A stretch of 64,000 nucleotides of DNA from Clarireedia homoeocarpa (lineage: Eukaryota > Ascomycota > Leotiomycetes > Helotiales > Rutstroemiaceae). The position numbers and the translations under genes are program-made. This document shows positions 34,435 through 44,016 of this stretch, one piece after another (positions within the stretch are counted from its first letter, which is position 1; every line of letters starts with the position of its first letter). The notes below the pieces were generated by a model that was given only the letters and a program-made list of their open reading frames with translations, made no database searches and was not told where the DNA came from. The stretch is taken from assembly GCA_001465935.1 (NCBI GenBank), contig LNKV01000034.1:1-64000 (forward strand), in the 5' to 3' direction.

Positions 34435-35374
34435 GCTTCTAGCGATGGAGGAAAGGTGATTTGTATACGAGTTGACAACACCGATCAAATTCTATAATGT
34501 GAATCTTTTGAAAAGTGTACAATAAGCTTAGTAATTGAGATATTGATTTTTGACTGGTATACGATTTGCTTTCGTATCTCGAAGTTTTTGACTATCAAAG
34601 TTTTGATTTTTGTTTTCATTTGAGATTTATTTCAAAAGAGATTTAGGTCAACTCTTGTGCAGGATGTGAGGAGGAAGCACCTATGTGTCAATCTTCAAGC
34701 CTCATTCTGGTTGTGAATCAGAGTCGGAGCTATGTGGATTAGACATATTTGGCGTATGGGAATAGATAAACTAACTTAGAGATGATGTAGACCTCGACTT
34801 CGGAAAGTTCACTATGCACACATCACGACAGTACAAGAGTAGTTTTATTTCATTTCATTTGATTCATTCATTCGTTATTCATCTCTTTCGAGGAAGGTAT
34901 CTATCCCGAGTTCTCTTCTCTTCTTTCTAATACTCCAATAATAATGCTTCTTTCCCAAGACTCCAATAATGATGCTTCAATGTCCAAAGTCACCCAATCC
35001 AAAAGTCCTAATAATACTTGATACAGTCCAAACAATCCGTCATACTCCAAATAGTCACCATACTCAAACAGTCCGCCATACTTCGGACATTTCACCATAC
35101 TCCAACCAGTCAGTCCATCATACTCAAAAACAATCCATCATAATCTAAACAGTCCATCATACTCCAAACAGTCACCATACTCAAACAGTCCACCATAATC
35201 CAAACAGCCCACGATACTCCAAAAAAGTTCACCATACTCCATACAGTCCGCTATACTCCAAATTTTTGAGTAAAGACAATTGCCATGTTCCAACACCACT
35301 ATGTTCAGATACTTCTGGCACATTCGAGCTGACAAGATCTCAGCACGACGTAGACAACGGCAAAATTCGTACAA
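34435..35374. repeat. convergent intergenic region with 17-18-bp minisatellite
   Basis: From about 35021 to 35258 an imperfect unit of the form CAGTCCACCATACTCCAAA recurs about thirteen times. An older variant (CTCCAATAATGATGCTTC) repeats near 34928-34975. The array lies between the 3' ends of the trehalase and MCM10 genes. Minus-strand frames through it are repeat artefacts (YGGLFEYGD-like). Upstream of 34900 there is nothing notable. Confidence 0.8.
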
Positions 35375-38300
35375 TTACTCCATGACAATCCACAAGTCGT
35401 CGTCATCATCATCATCATCAGCTCCATCCATCATACTTTCGACCAGGTCGCCACCAATGCTCTCTCTTCCAGCTTCTCTGATTCCCTTATCAGTAACAAA
35501 TCTTGTCTTCTTCTTTACGGGAGGAGCCATCTCCTTGCTTTCTCTCTGTTTCATAAGGGTTCTACCCTCTCTCATGTGTGTAAGTTCCTTCGACAAGTTG
35601 CTTCCCCATCCTAAGCCACTCGAGGGGTTTCGCATCGAGGATTTGGTTGGTTGAGCGACAACAGGTGCCGAATCCGTACTGCTAAATGAGGATGAAATGG
35701 TGTTGCCACGTTTGCGTTTATGTATCGGGCTCAATTGTACATTTGTTCCCCTGCCACTCAGTCCTAATGTCCGTGCATCGGCTGGTGGTGTTGGTTCTCT
35801 GCTTCTATTACCGTCGGTATGTTGTGTGTTCGGCAATGCCTGGTTTCGTCTCTTCATGTAATCCGCACCAAGACCGCCGCCCATCATACCCAATTTTCTT
35901 CCCAATTCTCTTTCTTTTTCTTGCGCCAATAATTGCTTTGTCATTCGTTCTTCTTTGGAGCTCCCTCTGTGGAATGCATCCGGCTCGAAATCGACGTCGT
36001 CAAGTAGGTTAACGGCACTTCGTTTGCCGATATAGATTTGACTGTGGCTCTCTCTATCATATCTGGTCTTCTCTCTCATCTTCACCTCTTCGCGTCTTTT
36101 CTGATAACTGCTCATATCTCGAGAGTTGTGGCTGCCACTTGCTCCACTTCCATTATAAGTACGCTTCGGCCCAAAGTTCATCGTATTGACTTCCATGCGT
36201 GATGCATGTGTCTTGGTTAGAGAGAGATTGACATGATAATCGCAAAACTCTGTGTGTCTCTTGTCCACCCAGCTGTCGCATGTTTTGCCATCCTTCTTGA
36301 CACTTTTGCAATATCCTAAATCTCGAGCATTGCCGATCTCTAGAAGAGTATCTTCGCTGGAATTAAGTGTAAGACTGAATTTTCCGGTATCAGTCTTGCC
36401 TCGTGGTGGGGCCATGAACCCTGGATTAAGAAGTGCAATAACGGTTCCGGGTGTGAGTTTCCAGAACTTTTCGAAAGCACCCTGGAAAAGGAAGAGCTCA
36501 ACTTCCCATTTGAGGTCAGTAAGAGTGAGAACCATGAATTTGCCATTATTTTGGCTCTGATTTTGGTGCAAGCGGGGAGCAGACTTTGCTGCAATAGTTG
36601 CAAAGACAACGACATCTTGTTCGATGTCAGGACCAGAAAAGTCGGGAGCCTTGACAGTTTTGAGAAGATCGGGAAGAGTAAAGGTTTTCTTTCCTCTAAG
36701 AGTTCGAGTAAGTGTTTGGTGCGGAATTATTCGCTTTGAGAGATGAGTAGAGGAATATGGCTCGAATTGAGAGGCTTCTGGTTCGGCAACCTCTGCTAAA
36801 GGATTATCTGTTCTTGATCTTGATCGCGTTTTCGTAAGATCATCAAAAGAAGACTGGGTACCCAATACGGTAGAGGTGGATGTCGCGGCGCCACTTTTCA
36901 TTGCTGATCGTAGCTTTGTAGAACCATCGGAGGAGGACTGAGAGCTAGGTCTTCTCTCAAAGCTATTTCTCAGGGCGGAACGAAGGTTCGCAATTCCATC
37001 AAAGGAAGACTGTGAAGCCGGTTTTGCCGGAGCTGTTATATCAGCACTATTTCTGCGTGCCGAGTGCAGATAGGTAACTCCCTCGAAGGAAGACTGAGAA
37101 GTTGGTCTTGTCGAAACTTTTGCTTCTGTGCCAATTCTCACAGCTGGTCGAAGATTTGTGGACTTATCGAAAGAGGACTGGGAATTTGGTCCTATGGAAG
37201 ATGTTGTTTCGGCGCTATTTCTCCTCGATTGAAGATATGTAGCTTCATCTTGAGAACTTGATCTGATCGAAGTCGCTGTTTCGCCGCCATTTCTCCTTGA
37301 TGATTGTAGATATTTGACTCCATCCTGAGAACCAGGTATTCCTGGAGTTGTTGTTTCATTGCCATTCTTCATAGCTGAGCGTAAATTTGAGGTAGTCTTA
37401 CGACGGATCAAATCCCCATTTGTCCTGTTGTAAGAACTCAAAACCTCGTCTCTGGTAAACTCTTTGGTGGGAGCTGGCATGTGTGGTAATTCGATGGCGT
37501 TGTCTTTGAAAGCTTCCATCTGCTTTGAGTCTATGTCAAATGCTGAGCTGCGCTTAAGCCTGATACGTGCATCTCTCTCCTGTCGCTCGGTATCCTGGGC
37601 TCTCAATGTAGCCATCCTTTCGTTGAATGATCTTGGTCGTCCTTCTTGGCTTGAGTTTTGTGAAGGTGCGCGACTGCCAGTTTGTGAGTTGGTTCTCTGT
37701 AAGAAAGGCCCGGTGCGTCTAGTATCTTGGAATTCATTTTCCAAATTCTTCCTCAAGCCGGGAGCTCTCTTGAGCGATATGTCGGTTCCTTTGAGACCTT
37801 TGTCGATACCCAACAATACTCTACCAGGCGATCGTGGCAGCTCTGTAGATTGAACTCGTCGTGGTGGTGACGCAGGAACATTGATTTGAGCCCGCGAGTT
37901 GCGACGCTGTAAAGCATTCTTTCCTATCTCTGCTCGCTTCTCTCGCCATTCTTCTACTATTTCTGCAGTAGTTCTCTCTACTGCTACCCTCGATGGAGCT
38001 CTACTAGTTGCAGCGGAGTCTGTTCTAGCAATGACAGGTTTGGCGTTGTCATGCTCCGAGTCTGAAGTTTGCCTAGGCTTCTTCTGCAACTTCTTAAGTC
38101 GAATACGTGCTTGGATCTCTTGTAGTTGTAATTGTAGCATTTCCTCATCTTCATCTTCGTCATCGTCATTGTCATCATTGTAGCCCATGTCCTCCATGTC
38201 CATATCCGCCTTCATCCGATCCTTGCCTGTAGAATGCTTCGAAGCTGTCGCAGTATTTCTTCTCAATGGGGAAGTTGTAGCCAAACGCCGCAAACGATCA

Positions 38301-38430
38301 CGACCACCGGGTGTACTTAAGAGAGCCTCTCGAGGAGATCTTGGAGGCCATTGGGCATCTGCCGCACCGCCTTTTCAATTGTTAGTCAAGATACTTTAGA
38401 ATGATCGTAAGCGCACATACCTTGAGACAT
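35375..38430 (-). CDS. MCM10: DNA replication factor MCM10
   Basis: Needed for replisome activation and for linking Cdc45-Mcm-GINS to polymerase alpha. A 10-bp first exon (38421-38430, ATGTCTCAAG) joins 35375-38370 across a 50-bp intron, giving 1,001 residues. A coiled, acidic N-terminus (EMLQLQLQEIQARIRLKKLQKK, about 50-70) leads into a long disordered region. The conserved core starts near PHQTLTRTLRGKKTFTLPDL, with an OB fold (KFMVLTLTDLKWEVELFLF, about 585-605). The MCM10 CCCH zinc finger follows around residues 693-720 (C-x9-C-x11-C-x2-H). The tail is basic with KKKTRFVTDKG and an acidic end (DDDDDDDLW). The disordered region carries an array of about eight 25-residue repeats. It is divergently transcribed from RNH202. 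Confidence 0.95.
36815..37400 (-). repeat. array of ~25-codon repeats inside MCM10
   Basis: About eight imperfect copies of a unit built on SQSSFDGxTxLRSAxRN (variants SQDEATYLQSRRNSAE, SQSSFEGVTYLHSARRN, SQSSFDGIANLRSALRN, SQSSSDGSTKLRSAMKS) lie head to tail in the disordered region ahead of the OB fold. DNA identity is moderate, so the array is not brand new. Confidence 0.85.
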
Positions 38431-38950
38431 GGTCAGAAAGGTGCTGGTGCCGATTTGCAGGCAAACAAACAACCAAAAAGCGACAATTACTCTGCACAGT
38501 CGCGATAATCTGCCTGCTTGCGAAATATTGTTGTTTATGATCAACTCCATGCATATATGTAGTACTGTACAAGGGCCTTGAGAGTGGTGAAACCAATTGT
38601 TTCTACAGAAATGAGCAGAATTGAGTGTTGTTCGTTGAACGTTGTCAAACTCCGGAAAAAGGTGTCTCACTGAACTGGCGAGAAAGAAAGTGGAGGGGAA
38701 AATTTTTCATTTGGTTCTGTTCGTAAACAACATCAATCGTACCTTCCTCCAGAGTTCTCGAAGTGAGGTCTCAAAGCGATCGTGAATTGTCGATTCGGAC
38801 CCCTGCCACCTGCCTGCACTTTCTCTTTCAATTTGGCTCGACCGAGTAGGCGACGCGCTGAACGCGACTATACGCGACTTCTCAACTCTAAAGTATGATT
38901 GAATTTCAACGACGAACGCAACATCGCAACAACACTATAAAGCTTTAATA
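38431..38950. promoter_or_regulatory. shared MCM10/RNH202 promoter with three MCB-like ACGCG cores
   Basis: The 520-bp divergent spacer contains ACGCG at 38853-38857, 38862-38866 and 38872-38876, i.e. three cores within 24 bp. They lie about 75-100 bp before the RNH202 start and about 420-445 bp before that of MCM10. ACGCG(T) is the core bound by MBF (Mbp1-Swi6) at G1/S genes in fungi. That MBF acts here is an inference. Confidence 0.6.
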
Positions 38951-40339
38951 ATGGTCAAAACAAGAGGCAGACCAGCTACAAAAGCTGCGGTTGCTGTTAC
39001 TGATGCATCAGAAACTACGAAAAGCGTCGGGCCAAAAGTTCAATTGAACCCCGAAGAGACATCTCCTCCGCGAGTTTTCATCACGCCAGAGAATCTTAGC
39101 ACCGAAGCTCGAATCCTCACGCTGCAAAACCCCAGATTTGCAAAACATGATCGATATATTGTATGTCCGGAACGAGGATTTCACGAATTCAAAAGGATAT
39201 TGGCCCCAAAATCCACACCTCGGAGCTGGCTACTTGTGTCGGATGACGATTCTGCGACTTCCACCAATAAAGGCACAACCAAAGATGAGGGAGAACCGAA
39301 AGAAGTAGATTCGACATCAAAAGATGGATATGTAATGAAGGCACCAGATCTATTCGTCGCGACACCTATAGATTCGTTGTTCATGATTCTCCCTGCTCTA
39401 GCACCTCTACCTCCAACCAAGAACTCGGAAACTCCTAAGCAGTTATTTCTCTCTAGTGATGACTACTTCGACACCTTAACATCTGCCTCGCCACATCTGC
39501 GTACGTTTTTGGGTACTGGCAAGCTGCGAGTTCAATTGGAAAGAAGAATGACCGCTGTGTGTGACACTGTGGAAGCAGGAGATGAGTTGATGTTTCGTCT
39601 CAACGAAGATAAACTTTGTGCAGAGCTGCTAAGGAAAGCAAAGAAGATGGCAGGTCATGAACTGCCTGCTAGTATGGAAGAGAAACTCATCAGAAAAGCA
39701 TTGGAAGCGCCTGTTCTGAGCATCAAACGAGAACAGTCCGCCATTGGAGGTTCACAGGACGACCATAGTACACTGCCAGCTTCGGAGATTCCAACGCCTC
39801 GAACGGATTCACAGGACAGCCAAGCTACAGATTCTTCCGGTGATACAACAGCCACATCACTGTCTAAGGCTTCAACTACCGCGACGTCAGTTTCAGATGA
39901 CCAAGCTGAGGCGGCCAAAGATGAAAAAACAAGCCCACAACCAGTCGACGCATCCGATGGAGTAGCAGAGCTATTGAGGCTTCGCACTGCATTCTTCTTC
40001 ATTTGCTCAAACTACTTGGCGCCTCATTTAAGTGACATGCTGAAAAAGACAATACTATCTCCATCATCACCTATTGATTTCAAACCACTAGACACTCATC
40101 TCGCTCATCTTACGAAACTACGTCAGGATGCCCTCGCGGCGAGATCACTAGGCGATTACTCAAGGAAGCGGGCTATGGTTGGAAATGATGAAGAGGCGGA
40201 GGCAAGGGCCGAAAAGAAGCGCAAACAGGATGAGGATGATAAGAAAAAGAAGGCTGGAGAAAGTAGAGGTGTCAAAAACCTGAAAAAGGTCAACACAACC
40301 GGTATGAAAAAGATGAGCGATTTTTTCAAGAAGAAGTGA
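38951..40339 (+). CDS. RNH202: ribonuclease H2 subunit B
   Basis: A non-catalytic subunit of RNase H2, which removes ribonucleotides and RNA primers from nuclear DNA. It is a single exon of 462 residues. The Ydr279/RNaseH2B fold is seen from PPRVFITPENLSTEARILTL through ICPERGFHEFKRI-type sequence and APDLFVATPIDSLFMILPAL. The wHTH-like middle has CDTVEAGDELMFRLNEDKL. A Ser/Thr-rich spacer lies at about 260-325. The C-terminus, MKKMSDFFKKK, is a PCNA-binding (PIP) box of the MxxMxxFF kind, as in human RNASEH2B. A basic Lys-rich stretch before it can serve as nuclear signal. It is convergent with DUO1 (112-bp gap) and divergent from MCM10. Confidence 0.92.
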   Translation: MVKTRGRPATKAAVAVTDASETTKSVGPKVQLNPEETSPPRVFITPENLSTEARILTLQNPRFAKHDRYIVCPERGFHEFKRILAPKSTPRSWLLVSDDDSATSTNKGTTKDEGEPKEVDSTSKDGYVMKAPDLFVATPIDSLFMILPALAPLPPTKNSETPKQLFLSSDDYFDTLTSASPHLRTFLGTGKLRVQLERRMTAVCDTVEAGDELMFRLNEDKLCAELLRKAKKMAGHELPASMEEKLIRKALEAPVLSIKREQSAIGGSQDDHSTLPASEIPTPRTDSQDSQATDSSGDTTATSLSKASTTATSVSDDQAEAAKDEKTSPQPVDASDGVAELLRLRTAFFFICSNYLAPHLSDMLKKTILSPSSPIDFKPLDTHLAHLTKLRQDALAARSLGDYSRKRAMVGNDEEAEARAEKKRKQDEDDKKKKAGESRGVKNLKKVNTTGMKKMSDFFKKK

Positions 40340-40451
40340 TTGTGCTTGTATAGTGGTGTTGGGCATTGCTCTGGCGTTTGGGTAGTGGTTGGTTCGGGCT
40401 GGCACATCTGAGATACCATGTAGGATATAGCGGCAAAATGTTTTAAATGAT

Positions 40452-41218
40452 TCATCGTACTCCTCGAGCTCTCCCCCTAGGAATGCCTCTTCTAATTCCC
40501 GAGCCACTTCTTCCAGAGCCAGTTGAGCCCCCACGACCCAAGCTACTCTGACCATATCCTGACGAGCCAACGCTCCCAGTTCCAGCCAACCCTCCCCTAC
40601 CTCTCTCTCTCCCTCCCCTAGTTCCTCTTGTTGTCGTACCAGCCTGTCTTTGCCGTTCCTCATCCTCCGCTCTACGTTTTGCTTCTTCTCTTCTTCGTTC
40701 CTCTTCCGCCGCCCTTCTTTCCGCCGCTTGAGCCTTCAATACAGTATCATTCTCCATATCAATAATGTCCTGCGTAGCGCCTCGCCAATTTGGATTCAAG
40801 ATAAGCCTTTGATTGTGTTCTGTCTGCGACAGTATTCGAGTCCAGGTGTTAAGCAGTGTAGATGCCGAGGTCACTGTCCGCGACACTGTCTGTCTTCTTC
40901 TTAGCTACAAGAGATACATACATGGCCAGGACTGCTTACGTCCATATTTCCCCTGGCGACGTCTAAACTGCCCAGTACTCCTTCGATAACTTCATTCAGG
41001 TTGCGAACACCTTCCAGCTCTCTCCGCAGAGCCGCATCTCTTGCAGCTTCTGCATCATATTTGGACTCGCCATTTCTTTGAACAGGTGGCCCACCATCGG
41101 TAGACTTGGTGGCAGTTCTCTGGGTAGACTTTGAAGGCTTGGATGGAGATGCGAACAGTGCCTCGTTGTCAGAGTCAGAGCCCGACAGGTCTAGTCTGCC
41201 AATATCCGGGGTAGCCAT
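40452..41218 (-). CDS. DUO1: DASH complex subunit DUO1
   Basis: Part of the DASH/Dam1 ring that couples kinetochores to microtubules. Exon 1 (40940-41218) and exon 2 (40452-40889) give 238 residues. The conserved core is LNEVIEGVLGSLDVARGNMD joined to TVSRTVTSASTLLNTWTRIL, LSQTEHNQRLILNPNWRGAT. The intron acceptor was set at 40890 because it restores GNMD-TVSRTV; the earlier AG would add LRRRQ. A charged helix (AERRAAEEERRREEAKRR) follows, then a Gly/Arg-rich tail (RGGRERGRGG ... GRARGVR). Two ACGCGT boxes lie about 90-105 bp upstream. Confidence 0.93.
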
Positions 41219-41926
41219 CCTAGCGTCGGAGTGGCTGGTAGGGCCAGCAAGAGTTGCAATCCAAGCTTTCTAGAAAGATTCGATAAGCAACACAAACAGA
41301 AACAATGGACGCGTAAAGACGCGTCGTGGTGAGTTGTTCATAGCAATAGCCGTAAATTGCAGCAGTGTGGCGTCCGTGCACACATGTTGGACCCATGGCG
41401 CTAGCAAAACCTCCTCCGAAATGAAAATGGCTGGTGAATCTTTCGTTTCTGACCGACCTCCCTGATTTTGACAACAACATCCAGAGCACAAATATATCCC
41501 TTCTTTGCGATCTTGTGTAGTTGCTTTTGTTCAATACTTATGCATTCTACTTTTTTAATACAACAAGAATAATTTCTTCGCTTTGCTGCGCGCGTCACGT
41601 CACGTCAAGTCAACTTACGACTTATTCGGACAGAGACTTCAGGAAGGTCTCGATTCAGAAGCTTCATCGTACCATACCCGACCGCAACCTTGCCCAATAA
41701 TATTTGCAACGACATTGCTGTATCACCCGGACGACAATCATCGTCATAACTTCGCTATCGCACCAGCCTCAGTCTCTCGGTTGTCTTTGCGCATGTTGTG
41801 AATCGCGTTGTGGTTGTTTGCGATTCTATCTACAATACCCGTTCACCAGTACCAGTCCTTCTCATGAGCTATCCTTAGCACATTTCTCCGACAACATAAT
41901 CCATTCAATCCATTCACCTTTACAAA
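41219..41926. promoter_or_regulatory. divergent promoter region with paired ACGCGT and CRE-like sites
   Basis: ACGCGT occurs at 41309-41314 and 41319-41324, 10 bp apart and close to the DUO1 start. Nearer the other gene, TCACGTCACGTCA (41595-41607) is two overlapping CRE/bZIP-type sites next to GCGCGCG. No gene is present in this 700-bp spacer. Confidence 0.6.
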
Positions 41927-43408
41927 ATGGCGACATCTTCTTTACGATCAGTTACTCCACCACCTTCTCTGCTGAAAACTCCTGCTACACCTCGCTTTGG
42001 CTACGATGATAATTACGAACCTTATTCGCCTAGAAAATCGAGTCGAGTAGCTTCAAGAGCAGTTCGCGACGCTGTTACCCCCCCTCCTCCAACACTCAAA
42101 CGCAATATTCGACAAAATCTTTCTACTCCGCAGTCAACACCACGCACGACTAGAAAAGTCGGATTCGCTAGATCGCAGCCTTCCACTTCCTCACCACCCA
42201 GATCACCACAAACTACATCCAAACGGCGCGGGCCCACATCGGCAACCTCAATAGGTGGACGACAAGTTTCTGGCGCACTGAATGGTGAAAGTACGAATTC
42301 CACAACTGAGACTCTTGGGCTACCAACCCCTCAACATAAGAACAAAATGGAAGCCAACCAGCGACCGGGCACTATTATCCGCGGCGATGGAATGCTTCCT
42401 ACGCCTGGAAAGACTCCAAATCACCCAAAACAAACGGAACAGGTGACGCGTGGAATCAAGGCCGTTTCGCGGACTTTGTTTCCCATTCACGCTGATGATT
42501 CAGAAGAGGCTATGCCAAAGCCAAAGAAGAGTCGCAAGAAGTATAATGGTATCGGTCTAGGGAGCTTCAGCGTTGAGAGGGAAGAGGAACCAATCACCAT
42601 TTTTACAGATTCCGAAGATCGTGTTCCAGAGATCGATGAACATGCCGACAATCCCTTCTTTGGAGATAGCCCTGTTCGACGCACACAAACGCGCCGTAGC
42701 AGACGTAGAATGGTCATTGTACCAGGAGAGGAAGACCAGACTGTTGATGAACTTTTGAGCCGTGCAGATGGTACAATCAAGAACTTGTGAGTACAATTCC
42801 TACCATTATATCTAGGTCTTTATACTGATTTTGACGTGTATAGCCGCGGAAAACTGACATTTGTCAAATCCTCTGATGTTAGCAGAGAGAGAGATGAGAG
42901 CCCAACTCGAGCTCCTCGTCGTCGTACGCATGCTGTCACTATCACAGAGACGGTGGAAAGCATAAGCAGTGGTCCTCTTACTCGTTCTTCTGTTCGACGC
43001 CAATTATGGCCATCTGCTCGTGCTCCTGCCCCTGCTGTCATAGAACCTCAAGTTACTGAGGATGAAGAGGAGGCCATCACTGATATTGAGGAGAAATCCG
43101 ATGTTGAGTACGGTTCGGATAACGAAATCCATCTACGCACTCCATCTGGCAACGACATTCTTCTCACCCCAAGTGCTCCAAGATTTGGTCCAGCTGCCAC
43201 GCCCACTATCAAAAGAGCGACACGAACTTCAAAGCGCTATGATGTTAGTAGTTCTACAGACGCATCCCCACAAAGTATTGGTCGTTCGCAGGATGTTAGC
43301 CCCTTCCGATCTATGGGAGCAACTGAAGGCAGTGAGCGTGTCACGAGAAAAAGACAAGGAGAGTCTATGGCTAGACCTAAAGCCGAAATTAAGAGAACAC
43401 GCAATTAA
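41927..43408 (+). CDS. conserved S/T-P-rich nuclear protein of unknown function
   Basis: Exons 41927-42786 and 42844-43408 (57-bp intron) give 474 residues. It is nearly all disordered and basic and packed with Ser/Thr-Pro sites (SVTPPPS, LKTPATPRF, LPTPGKTPNHP, STPQSTPRT), typical of a cyclin-dependent kinase target. Ordered-looking segments are RGIKAVSRTLFPIHADD, PITIFTDSEDRVPEIDEHAD followed by NPFFG, and RADGTIKNLFRGKLTFVKSS, which spans the intron. I recognise this set as a family spread among filamentous ascomycetes but know no established function. Basic clusters (RRSRRRM, KRTRN) suggest nuclear location. It shares a promoter spacer with DUO1 and sits among replication and division genes, so a cell-cycle role is a reasonable guess only. 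Confidence 0.85.
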
Positions 43409-44016
43409 TATTTCTGCTGTTAACGGCTTTTTTTCGCATGATACCTCATTAGGAATATGTTCACTTCTGGTGTTGGTTATGCGTGTATCATAAAGCAACG
43501 GAATCGAAGCGGAAATATTTGCGAGGTCCCATTATCAAGGGTCAAATATTGGACTATTCCGAGTTACTTGGCGCTCTCTTGTTCGATACCTTACTTTCTA
43601 TTCTTCACATGGAAGATCTTCTTTCACTGTCATTACTGCGGAATACAGATGGATTCTGGAGGTCTTTAGGTGATTAACGCAGCAAAAGAGTTTGACTTTG
43701 CTTGCTTTTTGTAGCATACTCCAATTATGGTATGGAGTCTTTAGGCATAGCGTGAGGTCGGTTGGTTTATTACCTCGAATGAATATAATCTGTTTCAACC
43801 GTTTCTTGTGATGTCCGGATAACTTGGCTTGCCTTGCCCAATAATGTGTAATACGTGGGCGAACGATTGCGCCAACTGCCACTAAAAGTGCCTAATTAAT
43901 CCCTGTTAAAAAAAAGTCCGATATCGATAATGTTCAACTGTCCCGCACTGCACATCCCACTTCAATACATACGAAATACAATTTCTACAACACGCCATTC
44001 TTTTGTATATTCCAAA
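43409..44016. other. intergenic, no gene called
   Basis: A plus-strand frame at 43483-43677 (ending LHMEDLLSLSLLRNTDGFWRSLGD) faintly recalls an F-box but is too short to support. Otherwise nothing is seen. Confidence 0.4.

Noticed and set aside
34901..35374. Minus-strand frames with YGGLFEYGD-type repeats
   Set aside because: Products of the minisatellite; no start, splice or conservation sign.
43483..43677. Short plus-strand frame ending LHMEDLLSLSLLRNTDGFWRSLGD, F-box-like look
   Set aside because: Too short, no upstream exon or start context, and the match is only a leucine pattern.
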